Below are positions 35,424 to 45,745 of a DNA stretch of 64,000 bases, piece after piece. The position numbers were made by a program, and so were the translations under genes. Location: positions 93,489,235-93,553,234 of the forward strand of contig OY829326.1 of the NCBI GenBank assembly GCA_963691655.1, written 5' to 3'. Under the pieces are notes generated by a model, which did not search any database, had not been told where the DNA came from, and was given only the letters and a program-made list of their open reading frames with translations. Each line of letters opens with the position of its first letter. The first letter of the stretch is position 1. The stretch comes from Toxonevra muliebris. Lineage: Eukaryota > Arthropoda > Insecta > Diptera > Pallopteridae.

Positions 35424-36114
35424 ACCTTCTGGTCTAGATTTTTCAAAAATTCAAAAGTATAGGCTTTTAAAAGAATACTGTAAAATTTTCGTATCAATAT
35501 TTCCAGTATTTCGACTTCTACAGTCTATTTAGCAGGTGAGCGCAGAAGCAGGTAAAAGGGCCGACTGAAGTTTAAACTCATTTATCTCGAAACTATATTT
35601 TTCTACACGGTGGGACACAAAAAACAAAAACTACTCGACCGATTCGTCTCAAATTTTACTATATCATTGAGAAAACCAGTGCTTATCGCAGGAACAAAAC
35701 TAAAAACTTTCAACGTTAAATACTTCTTACTTTTTACATACAAAAAGTATGGAAAAAACGGTCTGTTTTCGTAAAAAAAATTTCAACAATGTGGCATTGT
35801 CAATTTTTTGTTTTTTTTTTCATTTTAGTTCCTGCTATAACTACGTTCATACCAATTGTAACCTCTTCTTTTTTTTTGTTTTAGATCAGTGGAAAATTCA
35901 AAACCTGTCCCACCAGCAAGATCCGTTTTTTTGAAGAGGGCAACTGTAACACTAATTTAAGTTTACGTAAAATTATAATTTTTATTATCATTTTTATATA
36001 TTGCTAAAGTAATAAAATATATCTACATATAGTTTAAATACTATTGCTCATTATTACATTTAAAAAAAAAAATCATAAAAACTCGTCAAATTCAAGGGCG
36101 CTAGACCAGAAGGT
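35424..36114. repeat. Segment bounded by 14-bp inverted repeats
   Basis: ACCTTCTGGTCTAG (35424-35437) faces its exact inverse CTAGACCAGAAGGT (36101-36114). The adjoining bases do not give an obvious target duplication. The interior has GTTTAAACTCATTTATCTCG, one of several occurrences of that motif in the window. Possibly a non-autonomous transposon. Confidence 0.45.
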
Positions 36115-37762
36115 CATAGACCCACCCAAATAGCAGAAGTTAATGCTTAATGGAGAGCAACAATTTTGGAGTTGTTTTGATAATTTATACGGAAACTCAT
36201 TGCTTTTAAAACTTTAAGCGTATTTATCTCTAAACCTTGTTTTTTCAAGAACCGTTCAACTGATCAAGCTGAAACTGGCACACATATTAAATAAATTGAC
36301 AGTTTCCCTCGTTTATTTATAATTCACAATTTAATACCGAAAACTGTATTTTTAACATTCAACAGCTGTCATTTTGTCAAAAATAAATTGTTTCAAAATC
36401 ATTTAATTCACCTGCCAGATTCACTAAATAACTGACAAACTGTTTTTATCGAGTTTTGTGGTGAAAACTCCAAAAAATAGACCTGAACGGAAACGTCTAT
36501 AACCCCAACATGAATCAATTTTTTCAATCACTTTTTTTGTAAACGCTCTTCAGTAACACTGCTCGACAGATTTTTATACAAAAGTTTTTACTTCTGATTT
36601 TAGAAGTGAAAGTTTTGCAGATTAACACAGTTCAGTTATGTTAACATAGTTAGTAACTTTTTCCCCCCACTGAAAACTGAGTTTAAAAATTAATAAAAGA
36701 ATAGAAAGAATTGTCGAATTATTATAAATTTACACTTATTTAAAAGAAAATAAAGTGCTAGATTTGCTGGCAATATTATTTGGAATTTTGTAGTGTTATT
36801 AATATTATGGAGATTTTTTTAGAAAATCACATGACTCCATATCTCCACTCCATCATTATTTTCTATTTTAACTTAACTGGTTGCGTAAAAACTTCAAATA
36901 TACTGTATAAAAAATAAGTTTACATTTACAAGGACCCGATATTTCTTTCTATTTATTATTAATTTTTAAATATCACAAACTCCGTTTCAGAACAAAAAGT
37001 TAAAAAGTTATGTAAAGCCACAAGTTTTATATGTAGATTCATTCAAAGAAAGATTTAAAAAAAGGCACCTAAAAGTCAAAAAATCGAAGAGATGGAAAAA
37101 TTTGGTAAATAGGGGAAGTCATCATTTGTTGCTGCCAATCCAACTATGTAGGTCTGTATCTTTGTCGGACCCAAACAAAATATTCTGGTATCACATAAAA
37201 TACTACCACTAAAATTTCCAAATGTTTTAATGCAAAACCTTATCATTCTTGAATTCCTATTACTTGTGACCTTTTATTTGGCCAACTATTACAAAACTTG
37301 CAAAATTTACTAGCTGTTCCGGCAGCCGTTGCCATGCCTTTAGTATTTTAATGTGAAAATTAAGTAAGCAGCAGAAAAAGCTGTAAAAAATAGTAGTAGA
37401 AAATAAGAAAAATTGTGGAAAAAATTAGTAGAAAATAGTATTGAAAATAGTAGTAGTAAATAAAAGTAGGGCATGGTGCCATACCCACTAATTCAACAAA
37501 CTGAAAGAATACGTAAAGATGTTATCACAACAACAATACTTCCATACCAAATCTTAGCACCGTACTACAAATTGTTTCTGCTCTAATCCAGTTTATATAC
37601 GAGGTGCCACACCCCCTCTTCTAATCACATCAATTTTTTTGTAGCATGGTATTGACAACTAACATATTTATGCCAAATTTCAGTACTGTACTGTGAATGT
37701 TTCTGGAGATATACCCAAAAAAGTTGAGTTGTATGGGAGGTGACACGCCTCCTTCTCCAAAC
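36115..37762. other. Stretch without a supported gene
   Basis: AT-rich repeat-like sequence. GTATGGGAGGTGACACGCCT (about 37730) and TACGAGGTGCCACACCCCCT (about 37598) resemble ATATGGGAGGTGCCATGCCT on the minus strand near 6380. This indicates another dispersed repeat family without coding capacity. Confidence 0.35.
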
Positions 37763-37776
37763 GACTTTATAAATAA

Positions 37777-38031
37777 TTTTTTAGGAGACTATGAAAATTA
37801 AATCTAGAGGTTAATTTTCAAAGTCATGACTTAAGTTCATGTCAATTTCGTTATTTGAAGTTATATATGATTTGTCTGATTTGCCCGTCTCTGTATACAT
37901 TGTTGTTGTGATGACTACATTTGTTCATTAAGCCTGTTTATATATAACTTCAAATAACGAAATTGACATGAACTTAAGTCATGACTTTGAAAATTAACCT
38001 CTAGATTTAATTTTCATAGTCTCCTAAAAAA
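37777..38031. repeat. Inverted repeat at the 5' end of the ribozyme array
   Basis: 37777-37868 is the inverse of 37939-38031 over about 93 bp with essentially no mismatch. The 70-base interval between them holds the start of unit 1 (TGATTTGCCCGTCTCTGTAT on). Transcribed, this would form a long hairpin. Confidence 0.85.
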
Positions 38032-38318
38032 CTATCATGAACTGATCGAATGGGGACCGTTCAGAAAAAATGACACCTAGAATCATTTTCTCACAAACAC
38101 ACACACTCTCCCATGTACTAGACTTTCAAATAACGAACTGTTATGCAGACTAGCTACAATGGGAAAAAAACAACAACATAAGTGTATAGAACGGTAGTGG
38201 TAGTTTCTTTCAATATCTCTATTCAGTGAAGATATTTGGAATCAAATCCGTAATTCTGGGTTATGATTTCAAATATTAGTAGCTTATATAGGATATTGAA
38301 AGATTAAGAACTATCACT

Positions 38319-38368
38319 AAGATCACTGATGAGGAATTGTGGCGGATTCCGAAACGGCCGTCTGATTT
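38319..38368 (+). ncRNA. Type I hammerhead ribozyme, unit 1
   Basis: CTGATGAG at 38326-38333; stem II GGAAT/ATTCC with loop TGTGGCGG; GAAAC; four-base loop GGCC; GTC at 38360-38362. AAGATCA before the core pairs with TGATTT after the triplet for stem I. Predicted cleavage between 38362 and 38363. Helix III is only two base pairs, as in the minimal hammerheads of mobile elements, which tend to act as dimers. Confidence 0.85.
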
Positions 38369-38804
38369 GCCCGTCTCTGTATACATTGTTGTTGTGATGA
38401 CTACATTTGTTCATTAAGCCTGTTTATATATAACTTCAAATAACGAAATTGACATGAACTTAAGTCATGACTTTGAAAATTAACCTCTAGATTTAATTTT
38501 CATAGTCTCCTAAAAAACTATCATGAACTGATCGAATGGGGACCGTTCAGAAAAAATGACACCTAGAATCATTTTCTCACAAACACACACACTCTCCCAT
38601 GTACTAGACTTTCAAATAACGAACTGTTATGCAGACTAGCTACAATGGGAAAAAAACAACAACATAAGTGTATAGAACGGTAGTGGTAGTTTCTTTCAAT
38701 ATCTCTATTCAGTGAAGATATTTGGAATCAAATCCGTAATTCTGGGTTATGATTTCAAATATTAGTAGCTTATATAGGATATTGAAAGATTAAGAACTAT
38801 CACT

Positions 38805-38854
38805 AAGATCACTGATGAGGAATTGTGGCGGATTCCGAAACGGCCGTCTGATTT
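38805..38854 (+). ncRNA. Type I hammerhead ribozyme, unit 2
   Basis: Same sequence as unit 1, 486 bp further on: CTGATGAG 38812-38819, GTC 38846-38848, predicted cleavage between 38848 and 38849. Two active cuts would release a 486-nucleotide RNA monomer. Confidence 0.85.
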
Positions 38855-38907
38855 GCCCGTCTCTGTATACATTGTTGTTGTGATGACTACATTTGACTTT
38901 ATAAATA

Positions 38908-39613
38908 GCCTATTTAAAGCCTGAAGCTTGAATAACATACAGACGCACCAACGATTTTATATATATAAAGACTCAGTTGAGCTTGTGTTACTGTTAATAC
39001 TCTCCTTTGCAAAAGTTTAAAATTTGTTTGAACGGAACTATTTTATTTGTTATATCACTTTTCGTTTTCTATAAGACCAACTGTACGACTGCCAAAAGAA
39101 GTAAAAAAACAAGTTTTTAAGAGAAATGTTTTAAATGAATTACCTCTCCGTAGAACATAATAACGCAGATACTCTTCACCCGAAGAGAGTTCGTAAAATA
39201 CCGTTATGACTTTTTTACACAAGATAGATAAATCATGAAATAACGGTTATTTCTGTATACTTGACTCGATTTTCATTTTTAGGTTATAACAGTCTTATAT
39301 AGTCACCATCGCACACCACGCACATGTTTTTCTAACCAAATTTTTTCGCACTGCTCAGTACCCAACGTTAAAGAAATGTTTGCCCGCTCGGCTGCGTCAC
39401 TCACTTTAAACTATTTTCGCCCCAACGAGCGCACACTGTATTACAACCGAAATTGGTTAATTAAAAGACATTAAATTTAACACATCAGATTTGTAAATTG
39501 AAAAAGTTAAGGTATTTATAATAATTACACTTAATTATTATACCTTCAGTCCTTTACACCTACATACGAATTTATGTGAAATTTTCCAAACGGAAGCGCC
39601 TTAATTGACATCA
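38908..39613. other. Upstream region of the odorant receptor
   Basis: No gene. A GC-richer patch with AT-rich flanks lies at about 39290-39450. This interval should hold the receptor's enhancer elements, but I see no motif I can assign. Confidence 0.35.
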
Positions 39614-39650
39614 TATAAATACTAACGGCATTTTGCCATTAATCACAGTA
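39614..39650 (+). promoter_or_regulatory. Core promoter of the odorant receptor
   Basis: TATAAAT at 39614-39620 and an initiator-like TCACAGT at 39643-39649 are spaced about 31 bases from the T of TATA to the A of the initiator. The receptor ATG follows about 40 bases later, giving a short leader typical of insect chemoreceptor genes. Confidence 0.6.
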
Positions 39651-39685
39651 GAAGTCTTGACATTGCATACGGTTCCATTCTAAAG

Positions 39686-40458
39686 ATGTCAGCGTACGAG
39701 AAAGTCAGCACATGGGTGGCATTTAAATATCATTGGCGTGTATGGAAATTTAGTGGTTTTCAGCCTCCGAATCGTGATTCCATATGGCGCATTCCGTATA
39801 TTGTGTTCGCGATTTTGTTAAATGTCATATTTGGATTGGGATTTGCTGCAACATTCGTTATTAACTGCTTCCTTGCGCCCAATTTCAGCGAATTCTGTGA
39901 AGGCGTTCAGGTAACCATTACCGACGTCTTTTGCAATGTGAAATTAGTAAATGTATTTCTGGTGCGTCATGAATTATTGCGAGTTCGTACCATATTGGAA
40001 GAATTGGACTTGCGTGCTAAATCTGCAGAAGAGATAAATATGCTGCAACAGGGCATACAATCAGCGTACCGCTGGTTTTTGACTTTTCTACGCTTATTCC
40101 ACTGTGCTTTTGTGACAGGTCAATTTGCCGCATATTTGTCATCGGAAAACAAACTAATGTATCCAGCTTGGTACCCATGGGATCTAAATTCATCACTAAG
40201 AAATTTTATGTATGCTTACATATTTCAATCGATTGCTTTTCTGATTCAGGCCACACAGGATGTGGCACTTGACACTTATCCGCAAGCATATATGAGAATT
40301 TTATCGGCTCATACTCAGGCATTGGCTTACCGTATACGGCAACTTGGCGTCAAGCAAAGCTGCAATGATGTGGGACACTCGGCTCAATCAGACCAAGAGC
40401 AGGAAGAAAATTATGAGAAACTCGTGGAATGCATAAAGGATCACAAGATAATTATACA
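39686..40458 (+). CDS. Odorant receptor exon 1
   Basis: Encodes residues 1-257 and two bases of the next codon (phase 2). Hydrophobic segments are visible at about residues 35-65 (IVFAILLNVIFGLGFAATFV), 130-150 and 175-195. The start is the first ATG after the core promoter. The exon ends at CA before GTTAAT, so that CA plus A from exon 2 restores a Gln codon. Confidence 0.85.
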
Positions 40459-43400
40459 GTTAATTTGAACAAGCTGTAAGGTTTATTAAAATTAGGGGTT
40501 AGGATGGAAAATGGTCATTCTTCGGCATATATGTAGTGAATTTTTAGTCATTTAACGGCAAACGCTTGTTGCATTGAATTATTGTAGTTTCATTCAACTG
40601 GCTATGTAAGAATCCAAGCCATTTAGCTCAGTTGGTAGAGTAAAAAATGCACCAAAAGCTCAGAAAAATTCTTAACTGCGATTTTTTTTCAGTAATTGTT
40701 AGTGGGGGTATGATAGATGGAAAAATTCACAAAAATCAGTTCTGGGGTTGCAGAGCGACCCCCTGAAAAAACCCCCTCTTTGGTGAAAAAAGCCTTTTTG
40801 TACTAATAACTGGTTAACCGTTGGATATATTAAAGAATTATCTAGCACACATGAAAAACTTAAGTGATTTTCTAAAAAAAGGTGAAACCAGTTATTTTTA
40901 TTAGGCCTGCAAATAGTAAAAGTAGTAAAAACCAACAGACAACTATACTATATTGTTATTTTTGTATACATTGTATATTCGTTGTCAATGAAAATGACAG
41001 AGGATGTTGAAGTTTATATCTTCTTCAAAACCCTTTTTGATTTTTCTTCCTAGCTTGTTTGGTTTTCGAGTAATTCAATTTTTCCTATAGGCTCCACACT
41101 CAAAAATTCAAATAAACAAAGATGCGCGCGCATCCACAGTACATCCAAAGTACTAAATTTGCAATTTCTTAAATATTGAATATCTCGAAAATTTTGACAT
41201 ATACAAAAAAATTACTCAAGCTTTTTTTTGTGGTACTTATTTTTTGATATCTCCAACGGTTAACCAGTTATTAGTAAAAAAAAAGGCTTTTTCACCAAAG
41301 CGGGGATTTTTTTTTTGGGGGGGGGGGGGGGGGTGGGGTCGCTCTGCAACCCCAGAACTGATTTTAGTGGTTTTTGAATCTATCATACCCCCACTAACAA
41401 TTAATGAAGAAAAATCTCAGTTCAGAATTTTTATTATGTAAATCTTTATAATGACTGGACTAATTGTTTCGGAAATATTATTGAATAATGTGATTTCTAG
41501 TCCGAAGTATTTATTAACAAGCCAACGGTTTACATTTTTATCAAAAACCATATCATTTAAAAAAAATGTTTTTTATAGAAAAATTACTCCCTAACCTCAA
41601 ATCTTGACAGCGCTTTACTTTACTCAGAGGTGTGAAAAAATAGACATTTTAAGATTTTTTTAACTTTTTATTTAATACATAATACCAAGTTCTTACATTA
41701 TATTTTAAGCAAAAATAAAAAAAATATTAATTCTGGACTAAGTTATCAACTCGATTGTGAATTTCTCTTTCATAAAAGTGATAAGAGAGAGCGGTGATTA
41801 TCAGTAGTCCTTATAGCTCAAGAATGATAGAATACAAGATTACAATAAGTTGATCAAAATTGCCTCTCTCGGCGCATGTCGTCACAAGTGAAATTTTCAA
41901 AGAGAGAGCGGTGGAGACTACATACATTTTATACGTGAACAATTAGTATGAAATGTGAAAAATTTATGATATTTATTAGTTTTAATTCGGTTATTTGCAG
42001 AAACTAATATAAAATTAAATATTAGTTGTTATTTGTCTTCATCATAAGTTAAAATATTTAACTTTTCATTCATAATATGTGCCATAAATGTAGCGATCAC
42101 GTTGCTTCATAATTCCAGATACTTTGCATAATTAGAATATCCTTAGTGTGAAATTTAATGAGGGATCGAGGAAGAGTAAGACATTTACTTTTGGATTCAA
42201 ACCGAGATTAGATTTTTTAATTTTGGCCAGTTACATTTTTCAGCAGCCTCATAATGCATTGTTTATATGTAAATGCAAATAAAGAAAATTATAATCTACG
42301 TCACAGACACAAAAGCTTCCTCTCAATTTTGTTAGAGCCAAATAACGGAGATACGCGTGGTGTAATCTTGTATTTTATCATTCTTGCCTATAGCTTCATA
42401 GTTTATATTAACACGTTCGCGGACGTGAAAGCTATAATATTCATTTTCGTGGTGTCACAATCAAAAATACATATTTCAGCATTCAATTCTATATAACGTC
42501 CACATAATCCACAACAGAACTGACTGTATATAACAAATAAAATGACATTATTAGAACTTTGGAAAAACGTGTATAATCAAAATTTAAATATTACGATTAC
42601 TTTAAGAGAGCCGCCATGTCCCTCTTTTTGCACCTCGATACACTTTTGAGTGTCCGCGAACGAGTTAAGCTTGATCGAACGTTTTCAAGTTTCGCGAAAT
42701 GGCGGCCTCTGGAATATTTTTATGGAGGGAAAAATCGTTCAAAAAATTAGATTTTTGGTTAAAAAAATCCATCAATCAGGTTACAATTTTTAAAGCTTAG
42801 AAGTAAAAATTGCATCTAAATCCACCTAGTGATTTTTAAGATATCGTAATCACCGTATCGGAAAACTTAGTTTTGAGAACAATGGGTTTCAAAGAATAAG
42901 TTATTTTCAGAGGTTTTGTTTTATAAATCGGAAATAATTATTATTTGTGATAAAAAAAAAATTGAAACCAATTCAAATTTTCTAATATTTTTGTGTGTGT
43001 AAAAATAATCCACAATTTTTATTTTTGAAAAATAGAAATAAAAATCAAAAATAATTTTTAGCATATTGCTTATTTTTTTTTTAAATTTAGTTAAACATCG
43101 CCACACTTATAAACTATTTGAGATAGCAAAAAGTGTTGATAAAAATGTGCTTTTATTATAAATAATTTATTATGTAAAAGTTAAGTTTAACTAAAAGCAG
43201 GTTCTTCAAGCTGATATTACTAACAAGAATTACGATGATTTTTATTCTCCAATGAATAAAAATTAGGATTGATTTTAATTAATATCCTTTATATATAATT
43301 ATTATCCAAAATGGTAATTCATAAAAATTGTAGTTGTAAAATCATGACATATTTTAAAAGAGCTCCCTGAAAGCTGCACAAAACTACCTAAAACATCTAT

Positions 43401-45731
43401 ATACGACCAGATTTTACTTATGATTTTTAAATATAAAAATTTTTAAATAATCAATATTTTAGGTCCGTGTCTATGAATAGTAAAAGAGACCTACAGTTAT
43501 TGCAGGGTATCTTTGAAACTAATTATCAGATCGATTCGAATTTGAATGTTTACAAAACACTCTTGAATCATTATACTTAAAGACAATGCGCAAAAAAAAT
43601 CAATTTTTGAAAATTTTAAGATATTTTGTATAAGTGCTAAAGCTTCGACCAAAATTAATCTTTCATGCTCCCTACTACACTCTACCTCCATAAATTGTCT
43701 CTAGATTGTCGACACCTTGAGCAGATCCTGGGTAGAAAATTCAGGGGCAAATTCAATAATGCACAAACACAAAGCAAATGCAGAAGTGTGTACGCATTTT
43801 CAATTCGAAATTTGCCAGCCAATATTCATTTTTCTAAGATTCTCGTTCAGCATCAAATGCATAAAAACATTGAGGGCGATTATGGCCCGCTGGAATAATA
43901 TAGATAATGAACATAATCTGAAGAATTTGAGCTTTTTTTATTTCCAATATCACAAACTCTATTGAAAATATTCGATGAAGTTGAAATCCATAGCAGATGA
44001 TACGTAGTCACAATTATGGCCTCATTACTTTGGAAGTCAGTTGCGAATGCATACAATATTTTTTAAATACAGTATTTGACGACTTATCAAATCTGTATTT
44101 AATCATAGTAGAATCTCTAATCAACCTAGGATAAAAACTTTCGGCAAATTCAGAGTCGAAATCTTCGTAGTTTGGCATATGCTTTTTCTTCCAGCGCTCT
44201 CTCTCGTCAATCTTACGATTGCTCTCTTAGCCATTCTCTCATTAGACCACAGATTCGAAATGGCTTACAAGGCCGTTGTAAGGCATAATTTCACTGTTCT
44301 TGCAATGAATCTTCATGCCAAAGCTCACCACTTTTTTTTTGAAAAATTCGGTACAACGTTTTGGACATGGATGTTGCTGCGCAGGTGTTGTACTAAGCAG
44401 ATAAAGCAATGTTTTCAAATTGTACTCCTGATTTTTTTACCTAATATAATATCCAACGAGCTGTTACTCCGTAGAAAATAAAGTCTCTAAATGGATTAGA
44501 AGACATAAGTGTAAGCGTATAAGCCACACTCTATGTAAAGACGACGGCAGCATAGCACGGAATTCTATCTAATGAAACTTTTACTTTATTTATATATGTA
44601 TGCGGCCTCATTTCTGCATTTAATATATTACAACGTGCGTCAAAAACCAAAATTTGGAGCCGCATTGCATAACAAATCTGAAAAACTTTTAGCTCGTACT
44701 ATACTAAAACAATAGCTAAAACCTGAATCAAGTGAAAGAATCTTGTGCTCCCAAGTGGAATAGAAGGGCAAAAAGACTGAAACAATAATAAAAAAACGCA
44801 TAGATATGAACTGTGATGTTTGTTTATTCGTAGTCAATCCTCAGAACTTCAAGGTTTTCTAAAATTATATTTTTTTAAATAAAAAAAAAATAATAAAAAT
44901 ATATATAAACAAAAAAGGTTCTTGGAAACATATCACTTTGATTTTTTCTGATGAAAAGGATATGAAAATACCAATTTAAATTTTCATCATTTTCATGTTT
45001 TACAACTTTTTGTTGGCATACAGTGCATTTCATGTAAATTTTGGTACAGTTGGTCAGCTTACTCATGCCAAGAGCTGTCTGTATATTTCCAGTTTGTTCC
45101 TTGTCATTCACAATTCGACTCAGTACGCCCCAATTTTAAGAGTACGTTACGTTATTTTTCTAGATCAACACGCCGTAGCATAACTTATTGAAACCACTCT
45201 TCGTTCACAACCCTAATCTTAAACCTTATCTTATTTTTTTAATTTCAGATTATTTCAGACCATACAAAAACCTATATCGACCACATGTTTGGCACAATTC
45301 GCCTCTACGACCTTATCACAATGCACCATTGGCGTATATTTGCTTTATGTTGGTTTTGACATCACTATTGTATTGAATATGGCGGTCATTTTTATTTCGG
45401 TCTCCCTTGAGACTTTCATTTTATGCTATTGTGGGCATTTATTCTGTCAGGAGTGTGAGAATCTATCAGGAGCAATTTACGAATGTAATTGGATGGATCA
45501 AAGTCAGAAATTTAAGAAAACTCTGTTGATGTTTTTGCGGCGTTCACAAAAACTTGATATGATAATGGCTGGAAACTTGATTCCAGTCCAATTGCCAACA
45601 TTTGTGCAGGTGAGTTAGAAATATGGAGTATTTGAAGAAAATTTTAAATATTACACTTCGTATATATGTACTGATTTCAGGTGATGAAGACAGCATATTC
45701 TGTTTTTGCCTTGCTCAGTAGTTTCAAATAA
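39686..45731 (+). CDS. Odorant receptor, three coding exons (whole gene)
   Basis: Insect odorant receptors are seven-pass membrane proteins with an inverted topology that form ligand-gated cation channels with the co-receptor Orco in olfactory neurons. Exons 39686-40458, 45249-45609 and 45681-45731 join to 394 codons, the usual length. Recognisable parts are the loop ending YEKLVECIKDHKIII before the first intron, then LFQTIQKPISTTCLAQF in exon 2, the segment near the end (CNWMDQSQKFKKTLLMFLRR), and the C-terminal TAYSVFALLSSF. From memory it most resembles the Drosophila Or33/Or59a group (YERLVQCIQDHKVI, SNWIDEEKRYQKTLMYFL, FSFSVFTLV). The first donor, ACA-GTTAAT, is weak; a better-looking donor 13 bases later would follow an in-frame stop. 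Other introns are standard. Intron 1 (4.8 kb) is full of repeats. The reading frame looks intact. Confidence 0.85.
40668..41440. mobile_element. Foldback element in the receptor intron, about 165-bp inverted arms
   Basis: The left arm (about 40668-40835) and right arm (about 41240-41440) are inverted copies containing TTGTTAGTGGGGGTATGATA, TCTGGGGTTGCAGAGCGACC and ACTAATAACTGGTTAACCGT. The right arm includes a long G run (about 41319-41335) next to a T run. There is no coding capacity. A partial tRNA-like sequence (TTTAGCTCAGTTGGTAGAGT) lies just left at about 40622-40641. Confidence 0.75.
42412..42664. mobile_element. 253-bp piggyBac-like MITE in the receptor intron
   Basis: TTAA stands on both sides (42408-42411 and 42665-42668). 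The ends are CACGTTCGCGGACGTG and the inverse of CTCGTTCGCGGACACT. TTAA duplication plus short inverted ends fits the piggyBac group, although the termini differ from the 130-bp family. No open frame. Confidence 0.65.
42669..45248. other. Rest of receptor intron 1
   Basis: AT-rich sequence. The minus strand of about 43500-44300 has protein-like but stop-broken patches (for example MPNYEDFDSEFAESFYPRLI), probably transposon debris. The intron ends with the acceptor AATTTCAG at 45241-45248. Confidence 0.4.
45249..45609 (+). CDS. Odorant receptor exon 2
   Basis: The reading frame begins A-TTA-TTT-CAG and gives LFQTIQKPISTTCLAQFAST, two membrane segments (GVYLLYVGFDITIVLNMAVI and the following stretch) and the conserved YECNWMDQSQKFKKTLLMFL region. 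It ends CAG before the strong donor GTGAGT at 45610, phase 0. A second AG at 45257 would shorten the exon and break the frame. Confidence 0.85.
45681..45731 (+). CDS. Odorant receptor exon 3 (C-terminus)
   Basis: After the acceptor TGATTTCAG the frame reads VMKTAYSVFALLSSFK and a TAA. It corresponds to the conserved C-terminal Ser/Tyr-rich helix of odorant receptors. The intron before it is only 71 bp. Confidence 0.8.
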   Translation: MMKTAYSVFALLSSFK

Positions 45732-45739
45732 TGAATTCA

Positions 45740-45745
45740 AATAAA
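45740..45745 (+). terminator. Polyadenylation signal of the odorant receptor
   Basis: AATAAA occurs nine bases after the receptor stop codon, which would give a very short 3' untranslated region. Confidence 0.5.

Larger units (their letters stand above)
37776..38894 (+). mobile_element. Tandem hammerhead-ribozyme repeat (retrozyme or Penelope-like, non-autonomous)
   Basis: GACTTTATAAATA stands directly outside both ends (37763-37775 and 38895-38907), a 13-bp target duplication. Inside are, in order: a 93-bp inverted copy of unit sequence (37777-37868), two tandem units of exactly 486 bp (37877-38362 and 38363-38848) that look virtually identical, and a 46-bp start of a third unit. Units are bounded by the predicted hammerhead cleavage site. 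Ribozyme-bounded tandem units, an inverted 5' piece and a 12-15 bp duplication are known for Penelope-like retroelements and retrozymes. No reverse transcriptase is encoded, so the copy depends on enzymes from elsewhere. The near-identity of the units suggests recent insertion or homogenisation. Confidence 0.9.

Noticed and set aside
40621..40645. tRNA gene (TTTAGCTCAGTTGGTAGAGT)
   Set aside because: Only the 5' D-arm part is present; no anticodon arm, B box or acceptor complement follows.
43497..44481. Possible nested gene in receptor intron 1
   Set aside because: Open frames on both strands are interrupted and have no conserved domain; more likely transposon debris.
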